The notes below the pieces were generated by a model that had not been told where the DNA came from, did no database searches, and was given only the letters and a program-made list of their open reading frames with translations. The position numbers and the translations under genes were made by a program. Positions 14,683-23,005 of a stretch of DNA of 64,000 nucleotides are shown here, piece by piece; positions within the stretch are counted from its first letter, which is position 1, and every line of letters begins with the position of its first letter. Source of the DNA: Glaciimonas sp. (GTDB taxonomy: Bacteria; Pseudomonadota; Gammaproteobacteria; Burkholderiales; Burkholderiaceae_D); assembly GCA_012927585.1 (NCBI GenBank), contig JABBOY010000003.1:186001-250000 (forward strand), in the 5' to 3' direction.

Positions 14683-14906
14683 CTGCGCTTCCCTTCCGGC
14701 ACAAAGGTCGTGGCAAGCGTCGGCCCTTCTGCGCGGGCAATCAGCAAATCCCGGACAAAATCAATCGGCAAATCGGGGTTATCTAAAGCGGTTCTCCCCA
14801 GCAAAGCCCAAAATTCTATTTGTCCGGCAATCGTGCGTCGTTCAGCCTTGGCTTGCGCTCGCGCCATTTCGTATAAAACGTCATCTATGCGTACCGGCAT
14901 TCCCAT
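14679..14906 (-). CDS. ParD-like antitoxin (pair 2)
   Basis: A 75-residue antitoxin: VRIDDVLYEMARAQAKAERR then TIAGQIEFWALLGRTALDNP and DLPIDFVRDLLIAR, the same TIAGQIEFWA..GR.ALDNPDLP core as pair 1. A GGGGGTGA ribosome site precedes the ATG at 14906; a second ATG two codons later is possible. It is the first gene of the pair. The 133 bp upstream (14907-15039) hold no gene. Confidence 0.84.
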   Translation of the reverse strand: MGMPVRIDDVLYEMARAQAKAERRTIAGQIEFWALLGRTALDNPDLPIDFVRDLLIARAEGPTLATTFVPEGKRS

Positions 14907-15039
14907 AGCGTCACCCCCGAAAATAAAATACTACAAAAGTAGTTTCATGATAGAGCAAGCCCAACTTCAATGCAAACATGCGCTCGCTACACAAACGCGT
15001 ACATGCCAGCCGGTTTTTTCACTGATGTCTATGTGCCGG

Positions 15040-15282
15040 TCAAGCTGCCCGCTGCGGCTGTGAGCCAAACATCTTGCGCGCGGTGTGGATGCCGCGCAGA
15101 TATTTGATCTGGCGGCGCGCACACAAGTCGATCAGCGCCCCCGGAGCGCCCACGGCGCTGCCGAACTCCTTGAGGAAACGGGTCGAAAAATCAATGAACG
15201 CGGGGCCATCGATACCGATGCGCTCCAGGATTTTCGATTGATGCGCGGCAATCATGCCTTTCTTTTTCGGGTGCAGAAACAA
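15040..15282 (-). CDS. Unrecognised small ORF, possibly a gene fragment
   Basis: An 80-codon frame that I do not recognise. It encodes AAHQSKILERIGIDGPAFID, then FSTRFLKEFGSAVGAPGALI and ARRQIKYLRGIHTARKMFG, a basic helical sequence that looks protein-like. The first codons overlap dispersed repeat copy 3, and the natural start may be the internal methionine at residue 10. It could be the C-terminal fragment of a larger (perhaps transposase-like) protein whose front was removed at the repeat. Low confidence that it is expressed. Confidence 0.35.
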   Translation of the reverse strand: MFLHPKKKGMIAAHQSKILERIGIDGPAFIDFSTRFLKEFGSAVGAPGALIDLCARRQIKYLRGIHTARKMFGSQPQRAA

Positions 15283-15301
15283 AGTGGGTGTCCTTTTGTT
15301 T
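15277..15301 (+). repeat. Dispersed 26-bp repeat, copy 3
   Basis: AAACAAAGTGGGTGTCCTTT followed by TGTTT; one T-to-C change from the other copies. It lies between the unrecognised frame and the DUF6447 gene. Confidence 0.8.
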
Positions 15302-15314
15302 GTTCCTATTGTTC

Positions 15315-15551
15315 TTATTTTTTCTTCTTTTTAAGGCCGGTGGTTGCCGGCTCAGCGGGTTTGGCCTCTGCCGGCAGCAAAGCCAGAAGTTCGCGCCCGT
15401 ATGCTGCGCGGGCGGTTTGGTAGATCGCCATTTGCGCCTGGTGTTCGGCGATTTTTTGGTCGGTGACTTGCAAGGAGATCAGTTGCGCCCGTGCTTCGTC
15501 GGAAAGCGTGTCGGCGTCGTATTCCTTGCCGTCGATGGTAATAGTGGTCAT
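15315..15551 (-). CDS. DUF6447-family small protein beside the giant surface-protein gene
   Basis: A 78-residue protein: MTTITIDGKEYDADTLSDEA then RAQLISLQVTDQKIAEHQAQ and a lysine-ending tail (GLKKKKK). It is a paralogue of the 68-residue protein at 10766-10972. It follows the 2150-residue protein gene on the same strand, separated by 128 bp that include an intrinsic terminator, so read-through or a separate promoter would be needed. Function of DUF6447 is not known; proximity to the surface protein may be meaningful or may reflect the repeats around it. Confidence 0.75.
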   Translation of the reverse strand: MTTITIDGKEYDADTLSDEARAQLISLQVTDQKIAEHQAQMAIYQTARAAYGRELLALLPAEAKPAEPATTGLKKKKK

Positions 15552-15585
15552 GCGTCGTTCCTGAATGATTGATAGTGCATTAAAA

Positions 15586-15613
15586 AACCCCGCACCCTTG
15601 TGAGGTGTGGGGT
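15586..15613 (-). terminator. Intrinsic terminator after the giant surface-protein gene
   Basis: On the minus strand AACCCCACACC...GGTGCGGGGTT is followed by a T-run. It lies ~67 bp after the stop of the 2150-residue protein. Confidence 0.8.
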
Positions 15614-15679
15614 TGGTAAGCAGCCCTTGACAACCTGCCTCAAAAAGCAGGCGTCAGAACCGGTGTTGCTTTTGCCTGA

Positions 15680-18600
15680 TTACAGCGTGAACTGCTCGGT
15701 ACCGGCGTTGAAGGCAGAGCCAGTCAAATTAACCATGCCCGTGATTTTCACCACGATGTCGTTGGCGTCCAGACCGGTTTGCTGAACTCCTGCACCCGTG
15801 CTGTTGACCATCGCCACCACGTAGGTGTCGCCACCGAACTGGAACCAGTCGATCTTGGCAGTGTTAGCCGCCAGATTAGCCGTAGCAACCGTGGCGCCTT
15901 GCACTTGCGTGAGCAAAGTGAAATTGGCAGCCATGTCCAGTGCGTTGGCCAGAGTCGCAGCGCCAGAGACGTTGATCTGCGATGCCGCAGCATTGGCACC
16001 CAACAATGTGAAGGCATCAGCAGTAGTACTGAAGTCAATGATGTTGCCCGTAATTGTTGAACCGCTGACGAAGTTGAGGACGGTTTGCGCGTAGCCGGCG
16101 GTGGTGCCGCCGGTTACTGCGCTTGTCACAACAATCGTTTCTGCACCGGCATTGGCGGTGTTGACTGTGCCAATGTTGAGTGTCGCGCCAGTACCCACCG
16201 TTACTTTGGTCGTACCAGCACCCGAACCGATGTTGAACACGTCGGAGCCGCCGGTCGCAACGATGGTATTGCTACCCGTTCCGACCGTAATGACGTCGCT
16301 TGCGCCGTTGGCAACGATGCTGTTCGAGCCATTACCCAACGTGATGTTGTTGGCGCCACCTGAGGCAACCAAAATCACCACACCGTTGCCCACCGCAGCC
16401 GCTTCTGTAGCCGCCGTGGTGTCAATAGCCTGAGTAATGATGTCGTTTGAACCGCTGAGCCAAGCCAGAGAGTTTTGTCCACCAGCCAGCTTCACCGTCA
16501 GTGCGCTGTGTGCATCCGCGGCATTCACCGTGTAATTAGTGGTGGTGAAGAATACACCGTTACCGAATACGAACGTGCCGCCAGCAAGAGAGGCATCCAC
16601 TGTCGTCAGTGCCGTACCGGTCTCTTTCAAGATCGTCAAAGCATTTGCACCCGCCAACACCGTGATGGTGTTGAGGGTGTTGGTGGCATCGACCAACTCA
16701 GTCAAGGTCGTAACAACGCCTGGTGCAATATACAGCTGTGCATCACCGCTGACGGTCAGCTTGTCCACAATGGTTGTTTGCGTAGCCGTGCTCACGGTCA
16801 AGCTGTTACTGCCCGATGTGCCCACTTGCGTGGTTTCCAGCAGACCCAGATGAGTGCCGCCGGCATTGGTGTTACCCAAAGCCAGTTCCGCAGACGAGGC
16901 CAGGTTGGTGAACTTGGTCACATTGGTGTTCGCAGCAGCGGTACCAGCCACAGCCAGCGTTGCTTTCGCAAAGCCGGTGTAGTCCAGCGTGGAACTCACT
17001 GCCAGAGCAGCGATATCCACTGCAGCGCCGGTGATGTTGGTCACGTTGGTCGCCACAACAGTTGCTTCACCGAAGGTGGAGCCAAAGCCCTTGACGGAAG
17101 CGACATCCTTCAACTCGACGATCACGCTCTTGTTGTCGACACCTGCTGCCAGCGTGTTGCCGTTGTCAGACGACACCACATAGCTGCGGCCGTTGTAGGA
17201 GAAGGCTGCCACCTTGTTGGCGCCACCGGTGGTGGTGGAGCTGACCAGAATCTCGGCTGCGCTGATCAGTTCACCTGTCGTGAATTCGGACAGGTTATGG
17301 CCGCCCGTTGCACCGAAGGTGATCACGCCGTTGCTGATGACGTAAGTCAGGTTGGCCAGTTTGGCGTTCAGGGCACCGGACGAATCCAGTACCGCTGCCA
17401 TGCCGGCTGCAGTAGTGACCGTGTTCACTGTGCCGGTAGCGGCATTGGCAAGGATGACCTTGGCCTGGTTACCATTGTCTGCGGCATTGCGGAAAGTAAC
17501 TACGTCGCTGGCGGCTTGGCTGCCGACCACAAACTTGGTTACGCCACCTTTGACGCTATTGTCGGTAATCGTAGCGCCCTCTTTCAGCTGCAAGGTATCG
17601 GTCTTGGCTGCGGAAGCAGTCAGATTCACCGTTTCGCTACCAGAGGAGAACTTGTGTGACACGACATTCCATGAACCACCCAGGCCAGCCTTGTAGGTAC
17701 CGCCGCCTAAACCTGTGACGAAGGAGTTGTCCACCGTGGCGAAGTTGGTGCTGTCTGTTGCAGCAACACCAGCACCAGCGAAAGTAGCAGTCGTCGTAAT
17801 AGCAACCTGAGAAATTTCACCCGACTGCATCGTTACCAGCACCTTGGTGGTATCCACCACGACCGCTGAAGCGATGCCAGGCTTATTGGCTGCAACAGCA
17901 AGGGTGATGCCTGCAGCTACCTTGGTGGCAATCATCGCCGTCGTATCGCTATTAGCAACGGCAACAGTGATAGCACCAGCGCCGCCTGCGAAAGTGACGA
18001 CAATATTACCGTTACCGGCACCGGTAATCGCAGTTGCAGATTCCAGCACGATTTGCTGCTGACCGCCGACGATGGCGTCAGCAATGGTGGCATTGGTACC
18101 CGTTTCAGACGTGCCCACTTCGAATGCAGCATTCTTGGTCAGAACAATGCTGCCGCCACTAGCGACCGCTGTGACTGCCGGGCTACCAGCACCACCCTTT
18201 ACAACATTACCGAGGGCATTGTTGACGGTTCCATCTGCGGTAATAGCAGCAGCCAGCAGGCCCGCAACCGTAGCAGCCGTGTTAGTGCCAATAGAGGTGT
18301 ATGTGTAGGTTGCGCCGTTAATTGTGACAACAGCCGTTTCAGTGTTGAGGAAATTGTTTGTCGCCGTACCGGTCAACGTCACCAGTGCCTTGAAGTTGCT
18401 GGCGTCATTGGAGCCAATCGCCTTCAAAGCCGCAGTACCGCCGGTGAAGGTGGTGCCCACGTTGGAGACTGTGGCGGCAGTGACGTCAATGACCTGACCT
18501 GTGCTGCCGGAAGCATTGATACTGGTGAAACCCGTATTTGATGTCAAAGCCAGTGAGGCCGTGCCAGTGATGGCCAGCGTAGCGGCACCAGCAGTGGCGG

Positions 18601-21600
18601 CATCATTGATGGTAGCCACGTTGGCGCTGGTCGCGAGAACAGCGGAGGTGTAACCACCGACTGCTTTCACGGTCAGGGCTTCAATGCCGTTGTCTGTGAT
18701 GATGCCGGTTCCTTTGACACCACCACCATTTGCGATGATCACCGCACCAGCGGACGCTGCACTGGCACCAGCGGTACCCAGGTTGACCGTCATGGCGTTG
18801 TTGGTGGCCGTGGTGTTGGCGCCGGTGGTTGTAACCGTGAAGTTGTCGGCATTGGCAGTTGCCGTGTTGGCGGTCACCGACAAGGTTACGCTCGATGCGG
18901 CGTTGGTCACGGCGACGCTACCTGTTACTGCAGCAACTTGCACTTCAGCGAAACCGGAAGCGTCGTAATTGCCACCGCTAGATGCCGCCGCACCCAAGCG
19001 CAGGATTTCAAAACCCTTGACTGATGCCGCGTTACCCAGTGCCACATCGGTACCGGACGCGTTGTAGTTGGCAACCAACACGTCGGCCGTACCCGTTCCA
19101 CCGTCGACGGCGACCAGGTTACCCCAGCCGGAGGCGTTGGAGTTGATGGTCAGCGTATCAACACCGCTGCCGCCCAGATATTTCTGTGCAGTGGCTGCGG
19201 TTGTGGTGGCTTGCATAGAAGCCGTCACGTTGCCGCTAGCAAGGGAAGCATCCACTGTCAAAGCCTTGCTGAGGTTGCCTGTACCAAAAACATCGGTAGC
19301 GGCAAAGGTGGTAGCACCCGCACCCTTGAGGGTAACGGTAGCGATATTTGTGGATACGCCGCCCAATGTCACGGTAGCAGCCGCTGCATTGTTGATGGTT
19401 GCAGCGGTTGCCAAAGCAGCATCTACCCGCAGAATGGCTGAAGAAGCTGTCCCGTTGTCCGTGATGGTGATGGCGCCAGCCTTGGCATCGACCACGGTCA
19501 CATCATTGGTCACTGCGGCACCGTCAACCCAAACAGCCTTGTTGTTACCGCCTTCGGTGATGGTCAAGGCATGGGCTGCCGCGTTGTTGGTGATGGTCAC
19601 TGTGTTTGCGCCGCCCTTGGTGTTGAGCAAGGACAAGGCAGTCAGTGCATCGGAGGCGATGGTCAAGCCGTTAGCCGCTTGCAGGCCGTCGATCACTACG
19701 GTAGCGAGCTTGCTGACACCAACCGCCGAACCGGCACCGCTGCCGCCTGTGGCGAGTGTGGACTGGATGTCCGCGATAGCAACTACGTCGCCGCCCTTGA
19801 TGGAAACAGTGGCCGCGCCATTGGTGTTGACATTGATTGCACCCGTGCCGTAGGCCGTGGCAGCGCCTACTGTGGTTGCGTCAACAATCGTGACATCGCC
19901 GGTTGGAGCCAGGTTGGCATCCTTGAGGGCGGTGCCGGCCGGATTGAGAACGGCAGAGTTTGCACCCACAGTGATAGCGCCGGAAGTTTTTGTAGTCGTG
20001 ATTCCAACCGTTGTGCCGCCTTGAACTGCGGTGGTATCTGCACCAGGGCCGCTGAAAGTGCGGGTAATGGCCACTGCGCCGCTTGGCACTGTATTGACGC
20101 CGCCGATGACAGCGCCGACAGCAACATTGCCACCCGTGGTGTTGACGGTGACAGTGGAGCCGCCGTTGACAACGACGTCACCGGCATTGGTGACAGCCAG
20201 ATACGCGCCATTGCCGGTAAGCATATCGGCTTGGTTAACAACCACAGCACCATTTGCGGCACTCTTAACGCCGTTGCCGATGGTCACGTTTTGACCCTTG
20301 GCATTGACGGTGACGGTACCAACGCTTGAGACATCAGTGTTGCCGTTATTGATGACGATTGCACGAGCAAAACCGTTGCCGTTCATGGTTTCGGTAACGG
20401 TGACGTTGCCGGTAGGGTTGCTGACCTGGTCGATCACGCCAGCATTGGCGGTACGGCCGATGGTGACACTGGCGCCGGTAGTGCTGACGGTGACAGTGGT
20501 GCCGCCAGTGATCGCAACAGCGCCAGCAGCGGCAGCCGTTTCAACACCGGTGTTGGTGACGCTGATCGCGCCGGTCGGGTTCAGCGTGTTTTCTTTCACC
20601 CCATTACCCACGCTGCCGATATTGATGGCATTGGCTGCATTGGTGACAATAGTGACGCCGGTGCCGCCGGAGACGCCAATCGCGCCGCTCACCACGTTGT
20701 TGTTGCTGGAGCCGGCCAGGCCGTTGTAGACAACGCGGGCTGCTTCAGTGATGGTGACATTGCCGGTTGGCAGGTTGCTGGCATCGATTCGTGTGATATC
20801 GCCCACAGTGATGGCGCCTGCGCCGCTCAACGCCTTGTCGGTGACAGCGACGTCTTTACCACCAGAAACGGTGACTGCACCCGTACCGTTGGTGTTGACG
20901 GTGATGTTGCCGGTGGTATTGGCAATGATGCCCGACACAGTGTTGCCCGTGTTGTTTGCGGTATTGCCGATGTCGATCGCACCGGCATTGCTGGTGGAAC
21001 TGGTAGTTACATTGACCGATGCGCCGCCAAAGACACGTACAGCGCCTGCGCCCGTGCCATTTTGGTTGACCACAACAGCGCCGGTGGCGACTTCGGTTGC
21101 CAAAGGAACGCGAACCGCTTGGGTCGGAGTGCCGACAGTGATCGTGCCGCCCACGCTAGTGGCGGTGACATCGGTGCCGCCCACAACGTTCAAGGTGCCG
21201 GCAGCAACCGCAAAGCCGTTATGGCTCACATTGACGACTGCGCCGTTTAGACCGTTCTTGGCGGTCACAAGGTCGGCCAGGTCACCGTTGGTGGTGACCG
21301 TCAGGTTACGCACATCAGCGTAACCGACGGTGCTGAAGCCGGTGCCAGTCGAAGTATTGTTGGAAGTGTTTAATACAACATTTTGAATGTTGGTGAGCGT
21401 CACGCCCGCAGGAATATTTGCATTGGCAGTCCCAATGGCGGCGGTCAAATCCGTGATCGTCAATGTGTTGTCAGTACGGCCCACTGTACCCTTGAGCACG
21501 TCGCCTGTATTGAGGGTCGGGCCTTTGCCGTCCACGTTGAAATACGTTTCTGAAGCAAAAATCTGGTTGGCTGTTACATTGTCCAGGCCAGTAGTGAGCG

Positions 21601-22132
21601 TGATATTAGCAGTACCCTGATTAGCGATTGCAGCTGCTGCGGTAGTTGGATCCACCACACCGACCATAATGTTTTTAGCAACGGCAACATCGTTACCATT
21701 CACAGTCAATGCATAGTATTCGCCGACCAAAACCTTAGCGTCGATGATTGCCTTGGATGCCAGCACAATTGGGTCGGTGCCGACGTAGTTGGCAACGTTC
21801 TTGATGATTTCAGCAACGATTGCGCCTTGCGTTGTGCCGGTTTGACCCAGACGGCCAACCCAGTAAGCGACGCCGCCTGCATCTGGGTTAGCACGGCCCA
21901 GGAAATTTACGTAGAACGCGTTAATGAATTGCGTGTTTGTCAGCGCGCCGTTGTAGGTGGCTTGACCTTCAGGGCTGAGGTAGAAAGATTGTGCGATGTT
22001 GGCGAGCGATTGGCCGCTAGCGTAATTCTGAACCCAATACGACAGGCCGCCCGCATCAGGAGCGCGGTTGAACAGCGAAACATACAATTGGGTGATTTGA
22101 TCTTGCTGCAACTGGGTAGTTGAGTTAGCCAT
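15680..22132 (-). CDS. Giant DUF4214 / beta-strand-repeat surface protein (S-layer-like or adhesin)
   Basis: A 2150-residue, cysteine-free, Ala/Thr/Val/Asn/Gly-rich protein. Residues ~8-130 hold DUF4214 repeats (QITQLYVSLFNRAPDAGGLS, then FINAFYVNFLGRANPDAGGV). Residues ~340-810 consist of degenerate ~70-residue beta repeats built on PTGNVTVTE and GGTTVTVNTTG phrases; further Gly/Ala/Thr-rich beta segments follow. Near 1930-1985 an RTX-like run (GNGSNSIVANGASDVITVGT) suggests calcium binding. There is no N-terminal signal peptide, and the C-terminus ends in a hydrophobic/acidic pattern (FNAGTEQFTL), as in type I secretion substrates such as S-layer RsaA. Secretion route and S-layer role are inferred; no type I exporter genes are in the window. 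Ribosome site AGGAG is ~11 bp before the ATG. Confidence 0.8.
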   Translation of the reverse strand: MANSTTQLQQDQITQLYVSLFNRAPDAGGLSYWVQNYASGQSLANIAQSFYLSPEGQATYNGALTNTQFINAFYVNFLGRANPDAGGVAYWVGRLGQTGTTQGAIVAEIIKNVANYVGTDPIVLASKAIIDAKVLVGEYYALTVNGNDVAVAKNIMVGVVDPTTAAAAIANQGTANITLTTGLDNVTANQIFASETYFNVDGKGPTLNTGDVLKGTVGRTDNTLTITDLTAAIGTANANIPAGVTLTNIQNVVLNTSNNTSTGTGFSTVGYADVRNLTVTTNGDLADLVTAKNGLNGAVVNVSHNGFAVAAGTLNVVGGTDVTATSVGGTITVGTPTQAVRVPLATEVATGAVVVNQNGTGAGAVRVFGGASVNVTTSSTSNAGAIDIGNTANNTGNTVSGIIANTTGNITVNTNGTGAVTVSGGKDVAVTDKALSGAGAITVGDITRIDASNLPTGNVTITEAARVVYNGLAGSSNNNVVSGAIGVSGGTGVTIVTNAANAINIGSVGNGVKENTLNPTGAISVTNTGVETAAAAGAVAITGGTTVTVSTTGASVTIGRTANAGVIDQVSNPTGNVTVTETMNGNGFARAIVINNGNTDVSSVGTVTVNAKGQNVTIGNGVKSAANGAVVVNQADMLTGNGAYLAVTNAGDVVVNGGSTVTVNTTGGNVAVGAVIGGVNTVPSGAVAITRTFSGPGADTTAVQGGTTVGITTTKTSGAITVGANSAVLNPAGTALKDANLAPTGDVTIVDATTVGAATAYGTGAINVNTNGAATVSIKGGDVVAIADIQSTLATGGSGAGSAVGVSKLATVVIDGLQAANGLTIASDALTALSLLNTKGGANTVTITNNAAAHALTITEGGNNKAVWVDGAAVTNDVTVVDAKAGAITITDNGTASSAILRVDAALATAATINNAAAATVTLGGVSTNIATVTLKGAGATTFAATDVFGTGNLSKALTVDASLASGNVTASMQATTTAATAQKYLGGSGVDTLTINSNASGWGNLVAVDGGTGTADVLVANYNASGTDVALGNAASVKGFEILRLGAAASSGGNYDASGFAEVQVAAVTGSVAVTNAASSVTLSVTANTATANADNFTVTTTGANTTATNNAMTVNLGTAGASAASAGAVIIANGGGVKGTGIITDNGIEALTVKAVGGYTSAVLATSANVATINDAATAGAATLAITGTASLALTSNTGFTSINASGSTGQVIDVTAATVSNVGTTFTGGTAALKAIGSNDASNFKALVTLTGTATNNFLNTETAVVTINGATYTYTSIGTNTAATVAGLLAAAITADGTVNNALGNVVKGGAGSPAVTAVASGGSIVLTKNAAFEVGTSETGTNATIADAIVGGQQQIVLESATAITGAGNGNIVVTFAGGAGAITVAVANSDTTAMIATKVAAGITLAVAANKPGIASAVVVDTTKVLVTMQSGEISQVAITTTATFAGAGVAATDSTNFATVDNSFVTGLGGGTYKAGLGGSWNVVSHKFSSGSETVNLTASAAKTDTLQLKEGATITDNSVKGGVTKFVVGSQAASDVVTFRNAADNGNQAKVILANAATGTVNTVTTAAGMAAVLDSSGALNAKLANLTYVISNGVITFGATGGHNLSEFTTGELISAAEILVSSTTTGGANKVAAFSYNGRSYVVSSDNGNTLAAGVDNKSVIVELKDVASVKGFGSTFGEATVVATNVTNITGAAVDIAALAVSSTLDYTGFAKATLAVAGTAAANTNVTKFTNLASSAELALGNTNAGGTHLGLLETTQVGTSGSNSLTVSTATQTTIVDKLTVSGDAQLYIAPGVVTTLTELVDATNTLNTITVLAGANALTILKETGTALTTVDASLAGGTFVFGNGVFFTTTNYTVNAADAHSALTVKLAGGQNSLAWLSGSNDIITQAIDTTAATEAAAVGNGVVILVASGGANNITLGNGSNSIVANGASDVITVGTGSNTIVATGGSDVFNIGSGAGTTKVTVGTGATLNIGTVNTANAGAETIVVTSAVTGGTTAGYAQTVLNFVSGSTITGNIIDFSTTADAFTLLGANAAASQINVSGAATLANALDMAANFTLLTQVQGATVATANLAANTAKIDWFQFGGDTYVVAMVNSTGAGVQQTGLDANDIVVKITGMVNLTGSAFNAGTEQFTL

Positions 22133-22233
22133 CTGGTGTTACTCCTAATAAGGAAAATGCGGGATATAAATCAAAGCAAAGATGCATTACACATTTTGCA
22201 GGTTGGAGTATTGCGTGGGTTGCCGCAGAAAAA

Positions 22234-22249
22234 TGTGACGCCGGTCACG
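22234..22249. promoter_or_regulatory. CRP/Vfr-like palindrome upstream of the surface-protein gene
   Basis: TGTGACGCCGGTCACG fits TGTGA-N6-TCACA with one mismatch and is embedded in the longer palindrome GTGACGCCGGTCAC. It lies ~100 bp upstream of the giant protein's start codon. A cAMP-CRP type regulator is a candidate binder; not proven. Confidence 0.45.
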
Positions 22250-22516
22250 TTTTGCAACATTGCTGAAAATAAATCTAAATACGTTTACTTATATCGCCGC
22301 TGCCGGGCTGCAGCCTGCACTTTGGCGGGCTTGGCGGGATTGGCAAGCATTCTTTTTGTTACTTTTTTGCCACATTCGCGATGTGGCGCTACGGCGTTAG
22401 TGCTGCCTTTGCAGGGCAGGCAGGAAACCCCAACCCCGGGTCGGCGCTGCCTGGCTACCGCACAGGGATTCGGCCGTACAGTGGTACTAATGCCTGTATT
22501 AAATACTTACGCACGC

Positions 22517-22555
22517 AAATAATGCGGAGAGTGCCATGTTTTTTGGCATACTCCC
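22517..22555 (+). repeat. Dispersed ATGCGG...ATACTC element, copy B
   Basis: AAATAATGCGGAGAGTGCCA, T-run, TGGCATACTCCC, then TTATTTTTTT. The inverted GAGAGTGCCA/TGGCATACTC arms plus T-run make this copy resemble a plus-strand terminator. Confidence 0.6.
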
Positions 22556-22598
22556 GTTATTTTTTTGTAACTATTCAACCCGCTAGGCGAGGATTGTT

Positions 22599-22640
22599 TT
22601 GTACCCTCTCCCACAAGTGGGAGAGGGTTAGGGAGAGGGT
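22599..22640. repeat. REP element, CCCTCTCCC type
   Basis: CCCTCTCCCACAAGTGGGAG then AGGGTTAGGGAGAGGG: a hairpin-forming repeat of a kind common between genes in proteobacteria. A related copy in opposite orientation is at 22967-23005. Confidence 0.75.
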
Positions 22641-22713
22641 CTTAGTAAGCATTCCGGCCGCATGATGTGGCAATGCAATCAAGGTTAAGCCTTGTTTTGA
22701 CCACCTTGCTTAT

Positions 22714-22871
22714 TGATGTTACGCACAAAAAATTCGGCCCACGAAAGACACGAAAAAACTGCATGACACCATTTTTTGGCGTTCGTTTGTCAGTAGTGCA
22801 GGCCTCCGTGCCTGCAACCGATGCAGGCACGGAGGCCTGCACTACTTAGACATTGCTTGCTGTTTTCGTGC
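22714..22871 (-). repeat. 158-bp palindrome-bearing element, copy 2 (inverted)
   Basis: Reverse complement of 12247-12404 over the same length with a few substitutions, including the central palindrome at about 22793-22846. It is about 10 kb from copy 1, in inverted orientation. Confidence 0.85.
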
Positions 22872-22881
22872 TTTTCGTGTC

Positions 22882-22919
22882 TTTTGTAGAGAATGCTTTC
22901 TTTTGTAGAGAATGCTTTC
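22882..22919 (+). repeat. 19-bp tandem repeat (two units)
   Basis: TTTTGTAGAGAATGCTTTC occurs twice head to tail just beyond the 158-bp element. Confidence 0.85.
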
Positions 22920-22966
22920 CTATGTCGCATACGCACTGCGTAACATCTGTTGCTTGTTGCGAGCAC

Positions 22967-23005
22967 CCTCTCCCCGGCCCTCTCCCGCACGCGGGCGAGG
23001 GGGTC
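22967..23005. repeat. REP element, CCCTCTCCC type, second copy
   Basis: CACCCTCTCCCCGGCCCTCT then CCCGCACGCGGGCGAGGGGG; related to 22599-22640 and inverted relative to it. Confidence 0.7.

Noticed and set aside
6900-15600. A complete integron or genomic island with its own integrase
   Set aside because: No tyrosine recombinase, integron integrase or intact transposase was found, and no duplicated tRNA end marks a second border; only cassette-like and relic features are present.
16475-21323. Long open frames on the plus strand opposite the giant surface-protein gene (up to ~390 codons)
   Set aside because: They are antisense shadows of a long, compositionally biased repeat gene; they show repetitive Ser/Cys/His- or Val/Ala/Pro-rich translations without family features or ribosome sites.
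22296-22665. Short plus-strand frames in the region upstream of the FecR gene
   Set aside because: They run across REP and ATGCGG elements, lack ribosome sites and show no family similarity.
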